A stretch of 39,994 nt of DNA, taken from contig CAZTDD010000056.1 in the NCBI GenBank assembly GCA_964612675.1, positions 1-39,994 on the forward strand, written 5' to 3'. Origin of the DNA: CAZTDD01 sp964612675. GTDB lineage: Bacteria > Hinthialibacterota > Hinthialibacteria > Hinthialibacterales > JAKPRU01. The notes under the pieces were generated by a model, which saw nothing but the letters and a program-made list of their open reading frames with translations, searched no databases and was not told the origin of the DNA. Shown here in pieces: positions 25,351 through 34,017 of this stretch. The position numbers and the translations under genes were made by a program. Each line of letters begins with the position of its first letter. The stretch's first letter is position 1.

Positions 25351-25366
25351 AATAGCACCTCCTTTT

Positions 25367-25807
25367 TTACTTCGGTGAAACGAGCTCCGAAAGCCCTGAG
25401 GATTCCGGTTCCGTAAACAGAAGCGGGCTCTTCAGGTCATCCGTTCCTGTACTCCAACCGCCGTCGGGGACGGCCGAACCTTCGGGTGTCGTCCGAATTG
25501 GGAACTTGAATCGCTTGATCATTCCGTTGCGGAACTTCACAGTCCACATGATGGAGTCGGTACTCCGCATCGGTGTCACTGTGGCCCCCATGGGGCAGAA
25601 GTCCGCGTAACCACGAACCTCAATCGCTTGCGTTGGACAAATCTTGACACAGTTGTAGCATTCCCAGCACATCTCAGGCTCCCAGTTGTAAGCCTTCATC
25701 TGATTCTTGTCCAAGACCATCAGGTCGTTGGGACAGATGTACTGGCATGCCGTTTTGTCCAGCGCCTTGCAACCATCACATTTTTCTGGAATCACGTAAC
25801 TTGGCAT
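25367..25807 (-). CDS. aprB: Adenylylsulfate reductase, beta subunit
   Basis: The electron-transfer partner of AprA, 146 residues from the ATG at 25807 (GAGGAG upstream); a longer open frame is not used. It has two [4Fe-4S] clusters: CDGCKALDKTACQYICPNDLM (C15 region) and CWECYNCVKICPTQAIEVRGYADFCPMG. The C-terminal tail (RTTPEGSAVPDGGWSTGTDDLKSPLLFTEPE) wraps AprA in known structures. It is the first gene of the aprBA unit; its likely electron donor is QmoABC, downstream in the same cluster. No aprM is present. Confidence 0.97.
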   Translation of the reverse strand: MPSYVIPEKCDGCKALDKTACQYICPNDLMVLDKNQMKAYNWEPEMCWECYNCVKICPTQAIEVRGYADFCPMGATVTPMRSTDSIMWTVKFRNGMIKRFKFPIRTTPEGSAVPDGGWSTGTDDLKSPLLFTEPESSGLSELVSPK

Positions 25808-26058
25808 AGCGTACTCTCCTCGGTATTTGGCGCTAAGCAGTAGATACAAAACACTGGCCACACAGACAGTCCGAGTGTGGCGTCGGAGATTCTCTGTCCG
25901 CCACCTCCTTTCCCCATTCCCTGTTCCCGGGGAATTGCCCCGTGACAATTCCGTCGATATCAAGGGGATATTTCTTGTTGATCTTTGACTACAACTGCGT
26001 TCCGCAGTTTAGTTACCTTGTCGATCGATCTCGGAGAAACGGCTTTAAAGAGAAGGTC

Positions 26059-26088
26059 ATTCTCTATCCCATATCATCGGGCTGTCAA
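26059..26088 (-). promoter_or_regulatory. Possible sigma70 promoter of aprBA
   Basis: On the minus strand, perfect -35 TTGACA (26083-26088), an 18-bp spacer and weak -10 GAGAAT (26059-26064). A second TTGACA lies 26 bases upstream. It would give a ~250-base leader. The 25808-26201 gap holds no gene I can support. Confidence 0.35.
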
Positions 26089-26162
26089 GGCATGCCCTGC
26101 GCATGGATTGTCAAAACCCCTGGGAACGCCGTTGTCTTGATTTTACTATATTTACGACCATG

Positions 26163-26192
26163 CCTCCGTTCGCCGATCCGAACGAACAGAGG
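26163..26192 (-). terminator. Hairpin just downstream of dsrP
   Basis: CCTCCGTTCG (26163-26172) pairs with CGAACAGAGG (26183-26192), 10 bp with one wobble or mismatch and a 10-base loop, starting about 10 bp after the dsrP stop on the minus strand. No U-tract follows, so termination is uncertain. Confidence 0.45.
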
Positions 26193-26201
26193 GTCTTCGA
26201 T

Positions 26202-27365
26202 TTATGTTTGGCTCGCAGTCTTCTCCTTAACAGTGAGCCCGATCTTGAACAGGCCAGTGAGAATTAAAAGGCCCATCGCGTAAATGCCCAGTGAGATGAA
26301 CAGTTCAGGCAAAGTCGGCCAGTATTCTGTAACTGTGCCCAGGGGCGAAGGAACAAATCCTGTCACCACCATTCCCAACCCTTTGTCGATCCAAATCGAT
26401 ACGAAAACACCGATACACGCCAGTGCGAGTATGCTTTCGTTCCGACGCGCACTCGGCATCAGCAGCAGAATCAACGCCAACACCGCAACCACGATTGAAG
26501 TCCACATCCACGGTACGAGAGCATTCGCCCCATTCACTCCGAAATAAAGATACTCGAAGTGAACCGTGTGTTCCGGGATGGCGCTGTAATACGCCGTAAA
26601 AACCTCCAATACGATGAAGAACAGATTCAAACACATCGCGTAGGTTGTGATCAAAGCCAGTTTTTGCAGGGGTTCCTTTCCCGGATCGAAATGCGTCAAC
26701 TTCCGCACAAGAAGACAGAGAAGTATCAGAAGGGCCGGACCGGATGCGAACGCGGAGGCGAGAAATCGCGGCGCCAAAATCGCGGTCAGCCAGAAGGAGC
26801 GCGCGCCAAGACCGCAATAAATAAATGCGGTGACTGTATGGATACTGATCGCCCACGGGATCGACAGAATAATGATCGGCTTGATCCAACGCGGCGGCGG
26901 AACGTCTTGACGCTCGGCACGCAGGGTGACCCGCGAAATGACGATATTCAAAAGCAAATATCCGTTCAGAACAACCATGTCCCAAAACAGGACAGAACGG
27001 GGACTTGGATACAAGATGATGTTGACCCCGCGCATCGGCTGCCCGAGGTCGGTCACGATAAAACCGATGCACATAATCACGGAAGAAATGGCCAGAAATT
27101 CGCCGAGCACCGTGATCTTACCGAACGCTTTGTAATTGTGCAGATAGTACGGAAGAACCACCATCACAGCGGAAGCCGCTACACCTACAAGGAAAGTGAA
27201 CTGAGCAATATAGAAACCCCAGGTCACATCCCGACTCAGTCCGGTGATCCCCAACCCGGTGTTCAACTGCTGGATATAAAACAGGCCGCCGATCGCCATA
27301 AAAGCGACCAGAATCGCGACCCAAATCCAATATCTTGGGCTTCCGACGAACGCCTTTTCTAACAT
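26202..27365 (-). CDS. dsrP: DsrMKJOP complex subunit DsrP (NrfD-like)
   Basis: The integral membrane quinone-interacting subunit of the DsrMKJOP complex, 387 residues, NrfD family. About ten transmembrane helices can be traced, with no cofactor motifs, as expected for the group. The N-terminal WIWVAILVAFMAIGGLFYIQQLNTGLGITGLSRDVTWGFYIAQFTFLVGVAAS is characteristic of DsrP/HmcC-type proteins. It follows dsrO by 11 bp as the last gene of dsrMKJOP. Expected to exchange electrons with menaquinol and pass them to DsrO/DsrJ. Confidence 0.95.
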   Translation of the reverse strand: MLEKAFVGSPRYWIWVAILVAFMAIGGLFYIQQLNTGLGITGLSRDVTWGFYIAQFTFLVGVAASAVMVVLPYYLHNYKAFGKITVLGEFLAISSVIMCIGFIVTDLGQPMRGVNIILYPSPRSVLFWDMVVLNGYLLLNIVISRVTLRAERQDVPPPRWIKPIIILSIPWAISIHTVTAFIYCGLGARSFWLTAILAPRFLASAFASGPALLILLCLLVRKLTHFDPGKEPLQKLALITTYAMCLNLFFIVLEVFTAYYSAIPEHTVHFEYLYFGVNGANALVPWMWTSIVVAVLALILLLMPSARRNESILALACIGVFVSIWIDKGLGMVVTGFVPSPLGTVTEYWPTLPELFISLGIYAMGLLILTGLFKIGLTVKEKTASQT

Positions 27366-27376
27366 AGGTCGTACCC

Positions 27377-28144
27377 TTACACGATGTAATAGACTTGTGG
27401 TTGCGTACCCAGATTCGGCTTTCGGCGAATGCTGAAACGAGTACGCAGAATTTCTCGAATTTCCGAATGTGGATCTTCCAGATCGCCGAATATCAGCGCG
27501 TTTTCCGGACAGGCCTCCACACAGGCCGGTTGTTTCCCTTCCGCCAGACGCTTCTCACAAAAGGTACATTTTTCCACGACTCCACGTGTCCGGGTCGGGA
27601 ACTCCTCGTTCAGTTCCCCGAGAACCGGCCTTGGATCGAACCAGTTGAAACTCCGAGACCCATACGGACAGGCCGCAACGCAGTATCGGCAGCCGATACA
27701 GCGATGCCAGTCCATCATCACGATGCCGTCACTCTCTCGTTTCCAGGTCGCTTGAGTGGGACAAACCCGGCAGCACGGAGGATTGTCGCAATGGTTGCAT
27801 AAAACCAGCACATCGCTATGCGCCAGTTTGTCCTTCATATACTCGTTTTCCTGCCCCGGAAATGTATGCTCGTAGGGTTCCGTCCAAATCCACTTGATCT
27901 CGTCTTTCGGATTATCGAAATTCGGAACGTTGTGCGTGACGTGGCACGCCTCGATACAGTCGCGGCATCCTTCGTTTGTCTTACATTTCGTAAGATCCAC
28001 AACCATCGCCCAGCGCTTGCCGCCCTCCGTGTCCGAGGAATGCGCATCTCCTCGGGCAAGCGCCTCCATCGAACGCTTTCCTGCAACTCCGGCGACTGTG
28101 CCGAGCGAGGCGATTTTGAAGAATTTCCTTCTATCCAGACCCAT
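27377..28144 (-). CDS. dsrO: DsrMKJOP complex subunit DsrO (periplasmic ferredoxin)
   Basis: A 255-residue periplasmic four-cluster iron-sulfur protein. The ATG at 28144 (overlapping the dsrJ stop as TGATG) gives a Tat signal, MGLDRRKFFKIASLGTVAGVAG; the longer frame is discarded. Cysteine motifs appear in order: CKTNEGCRDCIEACH, CNHCDNPPCCRVCP, CIGCRYCVAACPYG and CTFCEKRLAEGKQPACVEACP, matching four [4Fe-4S] sites. It sits between DsrJ and DsrP and would shuttle electrons between them. Confidence 0.96.
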   Translation of the reverse strand: MGLDRRKFFKIASLGTVAGVAGKRSMEALARGDAHSSDTEGGKRWAMVVDLTKCKTNEGCRDCIEACHVTHNVPNFDNPKDEIKWIWTEPYEHTFPGQENEYMKDKLAHSDVLVLCNHCDNPPCCRVCPTQATWKRESDGIVMMDWHRCIGCRYCVAACPYGSRSFNWFDPRPVLGELNEEFPTRTRGVVEKCTFCEKRLAEGKQPACVEACPENALIFGDLEDPHSEIREILRTRFSIRRKPNLGTQPQVYYIV

Positions 28145-28536
28145 CACTGATTCTCCGTTGGTGCGATGTGGCAATCCCAACAATACGGATCGACCGCCAG
28201 ATAATTGTGGCACTGATCGCAGAAATCCTCTTTGTTCGAATGACACGTCATACACGTATCGGTCAGGCTCATCTCGTATTGCTCGCCGTTGGTCGACGTG
28301 TAGGTTCGCTCGCCGTCTCGGACAACGCGATCCCGCCAGTCATTCAGCAGATCCATATGGCCGCGTTTCATATACTCCGAGGACTCGACGCAATCTTTGT
28401 CCGGCGTAAGGATTTTCGGCTCGGGCGCCTGCGTGGACTTGCCGCCCGCCACGTTGTAAACAATCGGGGAAATGAGCAGAAGAACGAAAATCACCAGCCC
28501 GGTGATGACTTTCTCGCCGTGATATAGCTTCATCAT
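28144..28536 (-). CDS. dsrJ: DsrMKJOP complex subunit DsrJ (triheme cytochrome c)
   Basis: A 130-residue periplasmic triheme cytochrome anchored by an N-terminal hydrophobic helix (residues 9-28). Heme motifs: CMTCH (95-99), CDQCH (106-110) and CWDCH (119-123). C49 in DKDCVESSEYMKRGHM corresponds to the conserved cysteine that, in Allochromatium DsrJ, serves as an unusual axial heme ligand. The start overlaps the dsrK stop by 4 bp (ATGA). A second Met follows directly, so the start could be either. Confidence 0.96.
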   Translation of the reverse strand: MMKLYHGEKVITGLVIFVLLLISPIVYNVAGGKSTQAPEPKILTPDKDCVESSEYMKRGHMDLLNDWRDRVVRDGERTYTSTNGEQYEMSLTDTCMTCHSNKEDFCDQCHNYLAVDPYCWDCHIAPTENQ

Positions 28537-30140
28537 TCCTCCTCATCGAGGGGTTCGCCCCTGATGTCCGCCGTTCGCTCTTTCTCACCCTTCATGATGA
28601 GCGCATTTGCGAGCAGTTCGTGAATGCCGCATATCTTGACTCCGGGAGCCCAATAATCCGCCAGCGTCGTTAATGTCGCCCGGTCGATCGCGCAGATGCA
28701 GGCCATCCGGTTCACATCATGTTTATCTTGAACGTATTTCAGTGCGTTCCCTCTCGGCAGTCCGCCGCGGAGACGCATTTCCATATTCTCATCGTTGCCG
28801 AGTCCGGCTCCTCCCGCACAGCAGAATGTCTCTTCCCGAATCGTGTTCTCCGGCATTTCGTAAAAATGATTGCAGGCATGCCGCAGAACATATCGCGGCT
28901 CCTCGAACAATCCCATGGCCCGCGCCGGATTGCACGAATCGTGAAACGTCACTCTGAATTTGTCGTTCCGGCTCGGGTCCAAATTCAATTTCTTATGACG
29001 GATCAAGTCGGACACGAATTCCATGATGTGGACCATCTTCGTGTCTTTGGCGTTTTCGAATTTTGTTCCGGTAATCGGGGACACGGGTTCTTCAAGGAAA
29101 TCCGCCGGTCCGTTCATGGTTCCCATGTACTGGTTGATCACTCGCCACATATGACCGCATTCCCCGCCGAGAATCCATTTCACACCCAGCCGTTTCGCCT
29201 CGGCGTAGATCTTCGAATTCAGACGCTTGATCATCTCGTGCGAAGTGAACAAGCCGAAATTTCCACCCTCGGAAGCGTAGGTACTCCACGTGAAATCGAT
29301 ACCGATTTCATGGAGGAGCATCATATACCCCATAAGAGTGTAAATGCCGGGATCCGCAAAATAATCACCGGACGGAACGACAAACAGAACCTCTGCGCCC
29401 TTTTTATTGACTGGAATATCTACGGTAAGACCGGTGAGATCCTCGATGTCTTCCGCAAAAAACTCCAGTGAATCCAGAAACGCGTGGGGTTGAATACCGA
29501 GATGGTTCCCGGTCCGAAAACAATTTGCCACCGGCTCGATCACCCAGTTGATATTGCAACCGACCAGGTTGAGCAATTCCCGGCCCAGTATGGTGATTTC
29601 CGCGGTGTCGATACCGTACGGACAATAAACCGAACACCGACGGCATTCCGTGCACTGGTAAAAGTAGTAAAACCACTCCTTGACCACATCGACGGTCAAC
29701 TCGCGGCCGCCGGCCAAACGTCCCAGGATTTTTCCTGCTTTCGTAAAATCATTTCGATAAACCGAGCGAAGCAGCTCCGCGCGAAGAACCGGCATATTTT
29801 TGGGATCGCCCGAACCGATGAAAAAATGACATTTATCCGCGCACGCACCGCAACGCACACAAATGTCCATGAAGATTCGAAGCGAACGGTATTTATCCAA
29901 ACGCTCCCGCAGCCCTTCCAGGATTATCTCTTTCCAGTTTTCGGGCAGCTTCCAGTCTTCATCCGTCGGCGACCAGTCTCTCGGATTCGGGAGATCGAGA
30001 ATTTTCAGGTTCTTCGGTTTGGCCGTATAGGACCAGGTGCCGGGCCGAAAGTCCACCGGTGTGTCCATCCACCCCTTTGGAGGCAGACTGAAATCAACCT
30101 GTGCGAGTTCCTCCGGTTTGCCGAATTCGGTTTCTGACAT
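28533..30140 (-). CDS. dsrK: DsrMKJOP complex subunit DsrK (HdrD-like)
   Basis: The cytoplasmic catalytic subunit, 535 residues, thought to reduce the DsrC trisulfide. Two [4Fe-4S] motifs: C94-x2-C97-x2-C100-x3-C104 (CVRCGACADKC) and C163-x2-C166-x2-C169-x3-C173 (CTECRRCSVYC). Two CCG-type domain signatures follow for the noncubane-type cluster: GGECGHMWRV with HDSCNPARAMG near residue 400, and ETFCCAGGAGLG near 440. It starts 2 bp after the dsrM stop. The set of motifs is complete. Confidence 0.97.
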   Translation of the reverse strand: MSETEFGKPEELAQVDFSLPPKGWMDTPVDFRPGTWSYTAKPKNLKILDLPNPRDWSPTDEDWKLPENWKEIILEGLRERLDKYRSLRIFMDICVRCGACADKCHFFIGSGDPKNMPVLRAELLRSVYRNDFTKAGKILGRLAGGRELTVDVVKEWFYYFYQCTECRRCSVYCPYGIDTAEITILGRELLNLVGCNINWVIEPVANCFRTGNHLGIQPHAFLDSLEFFAEDIEDLTGLTVDIPVNKKGAEVLFVVPSGDYFADPGIYTLMGYMMLLHEIGIDFTWSTYASEGGNFGLFTSHEMIKRLNSKIYAEAKRLGVKWILGGECGHMWRVINQYMGTMNGPADFLEEPVSPITGTKFENAKDTKMVHIMEFVSDLIRHKKLNLDPSRNDKFRVTFHDSCNPARAMGLFEEPRYVLRHACNHFYEMPENTIREETFCCAGGAGLGNDENMEMRLRGGLPRGNALKYVQDKHDVNRMACICAIDRATLTTLADYWAPGVKICGIHELLANALIMKGEKERTADIRGEPLDEEE

Positions 30141-30142
30141 TT

Positions 30143-31141
30143 CTATTCTTTCTCCACGGGAATTCCGGCCTGTTTCATTTTCTCCCGGAATTCGTTCTCA
30201 TACTCTTCATACGGGTGAGTCTTTACCGGGTAATTCCATGGATTCACGTGCCGTTGGGCACGGTTGTTGTTTGGCATGTTTCGGGTCGGACTCAGAAACA
30301 CTCCCGGCATGTGCATCAATTTGCTGAACGGGAAATAAACAAGCAAAACACTGACCAGGAATAGATGGATATAGAAAACCACGTTGATCGTATCGGGCGC
30401 AACCGGCCGGAACGTCACCAATCCCACGGCGAGCTCCTTCACCGCCACGATATCCGTTTTGGTCGCCGGTAAATACCGCAACAGGATTCCGCTGATCGCA
30501 ATGCCCAGCAAAAGGAAGAGCGGAAAATAGTCCGACAATAGAGAAATATACCGGAGTTTCGGATCGACGACACGGCGGAAAAACAAATAGGTCAGCGCGA
30601 CGACAATGATGATGTCCGTGATATACAGCATGGGGACACCGATTTGAAAGAAACTGTCCGCCCATTCAATCCCGGTAATCGCGCTAGGAACCGGCTCGGT
30701 GAAAAATCGAAGGTGCCGAACCACGATGATCAGAAACGCCCAATGAAACGCCAAAGCGCCCGCCCACAGGTACTTCGCCGAGGAGTAGACGACGCGCGGT
30801 CCCTCTCGGACATCCATACTGGTATTCCTGAAAAGAGACCGGAAGAAAAGAATCTCCATCGCCATTCGTTTAATCGTGTCGAAAGTACTCTGGGGATTCT
30901 CGATGGCGTTGTGCTTGATCCACGGGAGGCTTTTCTGCTGCCCGCAGGTCGTAGGGATACGGAACGGCACGGGTGCCTTCGCCCATTCAAGCACGTGCCA
31001 GACAAACCCGGCCACAAAACACAAAAAAGCGAGGTACGGAATAACAACGCCGAACAGAGCGTGCAGTCCGAGAGCTCCGACTCCCATGGAAGGAATTAAG
31101 ACGAGTATTATAACGGCGAAGAGGGAAAGTAGGGCGTTCAT
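30143..31141 (-). CDS. dsrM: DsrMKJOP complex subunit DsrM (NarI-like)
   Basis: The cytochrome b subunit, 332 residues with about six transmembrane helices. Heme-b histidine candidates sit in FHWAFLIIVVRHLRFF and VFYIHLFLVSVLLVYFPFSKLMHMPG. It exchanges electrons with menaquinol and passes them to DsrK, encoded right after it (2-bp gap). The C-terminal tail (about 285-332) is soluble and charged, usual for the family. Confidence 0.96.
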   Translation of the reverse strand: MNALLSLFAVIILVLIPSMGVGALGLHALFGVVIPYLAFLCFVAGFVWHVLEWAKAPVPFRIPTTCGQQKSLPWIKHNAIENPQSTFDTIKRMAMEILFFRSLFRNTSMDVREGPRVVYSSAKYLWAGALAFHWAFLIIVVRHLRFFTEPVPSAITGIEWADSFFQIGVPMLYITDIIIVVALTYLFFRRVVDPKLRYISLLSDYFPLFLLLGIAISGILLRYLPATKTDIVAVKELAVGLVTFRPVAPDTINVVFYIHLFLVSVLLVYFPFSKLMHMPGVFLSPTRNMPNNNRAQRHVNPWNYPVKTHPYEEYENEFREKMKQAGIPVEKE

Positions 31142-31162
31142 GCGCCTTCTCCTCCCTTGGTA

Positions 31163-31708
31163 TTAGACATCTGGTGTTGTTTCAACCGGAAGTTCCTGTT
31201 CCTCCCGGATGTACATCTCGTTCGCTCTGTCCAAAAGAAAACGGACATTTCGTTTTGTCTCATTGACTTTCAACTCGTAAATTCGTTCTCTAAACTTCAT
31301 GAAGCTGTCGAACGTGAGAAGGGCCATCTCGTCGATTCGAAGGTCGAATCTCTCAAGCTCCTCCGATAGCGGCCCCCCTCGAAGATCCTCTCCCAGTTCG
31401 TCTCGAATTATCGATTTGAGCAAGAAGACAAAACCGACAACCTGGGACGGCGAGAAATCCTGCACCGCCCGAATACGTACGATGTCCTCTAGGGGGGTAA
31501 CCAACTCACTTGGTTCCGCCCCTGCGAGGAACCGCTCGACGATGATGCCGACGCTTTCCCGAATGGTATGACCGACCGGATTGGCAAAACGGTTCTTTTC
31601 TCTCCCTAAAAACGACGAACCGTCTGCGGAATAGGTTTGAAAAATCCGCTGAATCCATTTATCACGTATAGCTGTTTGTCTCTTCAGAAGCAGATCGTTC
31701 AAACTCAT
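31163..31708 (-). CDS. RsbRD N-terminal-type domain protein upstream of dsrM
   Basis: A 181-residue protein of the RsbRD-N domain type (RsbT co-antagonist N-terminal, a helical sensor/globin-like fold). Matches: LLLKRQTAIRDKWIQRIFQTY at the start, a middle IRIRAVQDFSPSQVVGFVFLLKSIIRDE, and a long C-terminal amphipathic helix ending ANEMYIREEQELPVE. There is no STAS or kinase domain, so it is a stand-alone sensor module. It lies 21 bp upstream of dsrM and is probably co-transcribed with dsrMKJOP. Such genes are, from memory, frequent in front of dsrM in sulfate reducers; the function is unproven. Confidence 0.8.
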   Translation of the reverse strand: MSLNDLLLKRQTAIRDKWIQRIFQTYSADGSSFLGREKNRFANPVGHTIRESVGIIVERFLAGAEPSELVTPLEDIVRIRAVQDFSPSQVVGFVFLLKSIIRDELGEDLRGGPLSEELERFDLRIDEMALLTFDSFMKFRERIYELKVNETKRNVRFLLDRANEMYIREEQELPVETTPDV

Positions 31709-31753
31709 ATCCGCGCCATGTATCTCCGCTGGTCATCGCCCCCTGTAAGGGAG

Positions 31754-31783
31754 GCGAATGTCGTCCGACAGTCGGTCATTCGC
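31754..31783 (-). promoter_or_regulatory. Hairpin downstream of dsrC
   Basis: GCGAATG (31754-31760) pairs with CATTCGC (31777-31783), and inside it CCGAC (31765-31769) pairs with GTCGG (31771-31775). It lies about 76 bp after the dsrC stop in the 150-bp gap before the RsbRD-like gene. No U-tract. It may be a processing or stabilising element. Confidence 0.45.
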
Positions 31784-31858
31784 GACCGGTCCACAGACGA
31801 CATCGCCCACAGTCCATCCGTGTTGCCGCTCGGTAAAAACGTCTCGTTCCCCGATGTC

Positions 31859-32176
31859 TCACACACAACCGGTTGGCTTCGGGAGACCGGCGATCTTACA
31901 AGCCCCTTTCGCAGGGCCGGAGGGGAACAACTCGTAGATTCGCTTCAGATCGGTCTTTGTCTGCTTGCAAAGCTTGCGAATCATCGGTGCGGTTCCAAAC
32001 TCGAGATAGTAGTCACGGATATAGTTGACAACGTTCCAGTGCTCTTCGGTCATCTCGTCCACACTCTCTGTCTTCGCAAGAGCGTCTGCAAGGTCTTTGT
32101 CCCAAATCTGTGGATCTTGGATGAAACCATCCTCATCGATGTCAACTTGTTTGCCTGCCAATTCCACTGTAGCCAT
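31859..32176 (-). CDS. dsrC: DsrC sulfur-carrier protein
   Basis: A 105-residue DsrC/TusE protein and co-substrate of DsrAB. The C-terminal swinging arm has both redox cysteines: C93 in GACKIAGLP and the penultimate C104 in PTGCV, spaced by 11, which defines true DsrC rather than TusE. Residues 60-69 (FGTAPMIRKLC) form the usual helix. TTGGAGAA lies before the ATG. It sits between dsrN and dsrM but is flanked by hairpins on each side (32201-32227, 31754-31783), suggesting a separately stable message; dsrC is known to be highly expressed in sulfate reducers. Confidence 0.97.
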   Translation of the reverse strand: MATVELAGKQVDIDEDGFIQDPQIWDKDLADALAKTESVDEMTEEHWNVVNYIRDYYLEFGTAPMIRKLCKQTKTDLKRIYELFPSGPAKGACKIAGLPKPTGCV

Positions 32177-32200
32177 AGTACTTTCTCCAATCTGACTTTT

Positions 32201-32227
32201 CGGCTGCGAAGGTCTTCCTCTCAGCCG
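32201..32227 (-). promoter_or_regulatory. Hairpin upstream of dsrC
   Basis: CGGCTG (32201-32206) pairs with CAGCCG (32222-32227), 15-base loop, in the 107-bp gap between dsrN and dsrC, about 25 bases before the dsrC ATG. It could be a leader structure. Confidence 0.35.
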
Positions 32228-32283
32228 GTATCGTTTTCTTCTAAACGGCCTTCGTTGTCAGTCCGAGGCCGGATTTTCCCGAT

Positions 32284-33738
32284 TCAGGCGGAAGCGAACA
32301 CAAGACGATTATCATACAGCAGTTCGTCAGTCAGTTCTACCGGACCGTTACGACGATTCCGGTACTCCGCCGCACAGCGAACCAACCCCTCTGCCCAGCC
32401 GGTCACACTGCGAGAATGAAAGTGGCAAAAGGACGCCAATACATTCCCTTTACACAGTCCGTCCCGACCGCCGTCAAAACCGTAGCCGCGTTCCATGCGA
32501 AATGCCATATCCACGCCTTGTTGCAATTCGCCCCGAACACGAGAGTACCGAAACTCGTGTCCACGCAACCGAAGTCCAGGTTCAAAAAACGGATTCTCCC
32601 GCTCTACAACCGCGACCGCATACCCATGACCCTGTGGACGTTCCGCTACATCGAACGCCACCGGAAAAACGCCGACCATGGGATACGCGACATCGTCCAC
32701 GATCAACTCGCGGCAGAGATACACCAGCCCCCCACATTCCGCCAGCACGGGTAATCCGTGCTCAATTCGGCGCTTGAGATCGGCGCGAAAGCGCCTATTG
32801 TCTGCGAGAGCGGCGGCATGAGTCTCGGGAAAACCGCCGCCAATGTAAAGGGCATCCGTTTCCGGAAGTACCTCGTCTGATAAAGCGTCAATTTCGACGA
32901 TTTCAGCACCCCGTCGCTCAAGATCCTCAATGTTCTCCGGATAGTAAAAATTGAATGCCGCATCCCGAACGACGCCTATTCGGACCCCGCCGTACCTCAA
33001 GTCCCGCTCCGCTTTCGCAGGCGAATCGATCTCTAGCGCGGGGACGGAAGTTGCCAGGGTTTTTACTCGATCCAGGTCGAGGTGCTTCTGGACTGCGTCA
33101 ACCGCTTGACTTAAAGCCGCAACGGCGTCGGGATGCTCCGGCGGCGGAACAAGTCCCAGATGGCGCATAGAGAACGTCAATCCGTGAATGCGGGGAATCG
33201 ATCCCAGTACCGGAATATCGCATACCGACTCGATGGCACCTCGAATCACATTTTCCTGGCGGCTGCCGACCACAGAATTTAAAACGACTCCGGCGATATT
33301 CAAGTCCGGGTCCATCGTCCGACAGCCAAGAACCATCGCGGCTGCTGTCCGGCTCACCTTCGTGCAGTCGACTACCAATATGACGGGAGCATGGAGTAGT
33401 TTTGCAAGTTCGGCCGTACTGTGACTGCCCTGGGAATCCATCCCGTCGAACAGGCCGCGATTCCCCTCGATGACGGCAACATCGGCACAGCGAACACACT
33501 GCTCAAAGAGCCGGAGGATCTCAGCGCGGTCGAAGAAAAACGAATCGAGGTTGTGACATGGTGTTCCGGCCGCGAGACTCAGCCACGCTGGATCGATATA
33601 ATCGGGGCCTTTCTTGAAAGGCACGACATTCAGACCGGCCCCCTTCAAGGCCCCGATCAGTCCTAATGTAACGACACTTTTTCCGGACCCGCCGCGCAGA
33701 CCGCATACGACCGCGCGGGGGCTCCTGCATTCCACCAT
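32284..33738 (-). CDS. dsrN: Siroheme amidase-type cobyrinate a,c-diamide synthase homologue
   Basis: A CbiA-family glutamine-dependent amidotransferase, 484 residues, inferred to amidate siroheme for DsrAB. The N-terminal P-loop-like motif is residues 13-21 (GLRGGSGKS), then PFKKGPDYIDPAWLSLAAG, typical of CbiA. The GATase domain carries the catalytic Cys in LPVLAECGGLVYL (about residue 340). The stop-to-dsrC gap is 107 bp and dsrD ends 12 bp upstream. It sits in dsrABDN order, common in sulfate reducers, which supports the siroheme role over cobalamin synthesis. Confidence 0.92.
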   Translation of the reverse strand: MVECRSPRAVVCGLRGGSGKSVVTLGLIGALKGAGLNVVPFKKGPDYIDPAWLSLAAGTPCHNLDSFFFDRAEILRLFEQCVRCADVAVIEGNRGLFDGMDSQGSHSTAELAKLLHAPVILVVDCTKVSRTAAAMVLGCRTMDPDLNIAGVVLNSVVGSRQENVIRGAIESVCDIPVLGSIPRIHGLTFSMRHLGLVPPPEHPDAVAALSQAVDAVQKHLDLDRVKTLATSVPALEIDSPAKAERDLRYGGVRIGVVRDAAFNFYYPENIEDLERRGAEIVEIDALSDEVLPETDALYIGGGFPETHAAALADNRRFRADLKRRIEHGLPVLAECGGLVYLCRELIVDDVAYPMVGVFPVAFDVAERPQGHGYAVAVVERENPFFEPGLRLRGHEFRYSRVRGELQQGVDMAFRMERGYGFDGGRDGLCKGNVLASFCHFHSRSVTGWAEGLVRCAAEYRNRRNGPVELTDELLYDNRLVFASA

Positions 33739-33750
33739 CCTAAGTCTTCC

Positions 33751-34002
33751 TCAGTCGGGAGCGGCTCCCTCTTTGTGGGGCACTTCCAAGTAACTCCCGC
33801 CGAAATAGGTGTACACCAATCGTTCGGATTCGACCAGTTCGCGAATCGCCAGCTTACAGGCCTTCTTGTCGACTTGGTCGCCGAACCGCTCCATCATTGC
33901 CTTGGTGACATCGCCGGGCTTGAATTTCTTCTGTCCCTGCGCATCCGCCACCATCTTGTACATGGCGTTCTGGAGTTCTTCCTGGCTGACTTGGTCTGCC
34001 AT
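33751..34002 (-). CDS. dsrD: DsrD, winged-helix activator of DsrAB
   Basis: An 83-residue winged-helix protein: EELQNAMYKMVADAQGQKKFKPGDVTKAMMERFGDQVDKKACKLAIRELVESERLVYTYFGGSYLEVP spans the helices and the wing. DsrD was shown in sulfate reducers to activate DsrAB allosterically, and it is absent from most oxidative Dsr systems, so it points to reductive direction. Gap of 15 bp from dsrB, 12 bp to dsrN. Confidence 0.95.
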   Translation of the reverse strand: MADQVSQEELQNAMYKMVADAQGQKKFKPGDVTKAMMERFGDQVDKKACKLAIRELVESERLVYTYFGGSYLEVPHKEGAAPD

Positions 34003-34017
34003 GGCCTCGTCCCCCTT

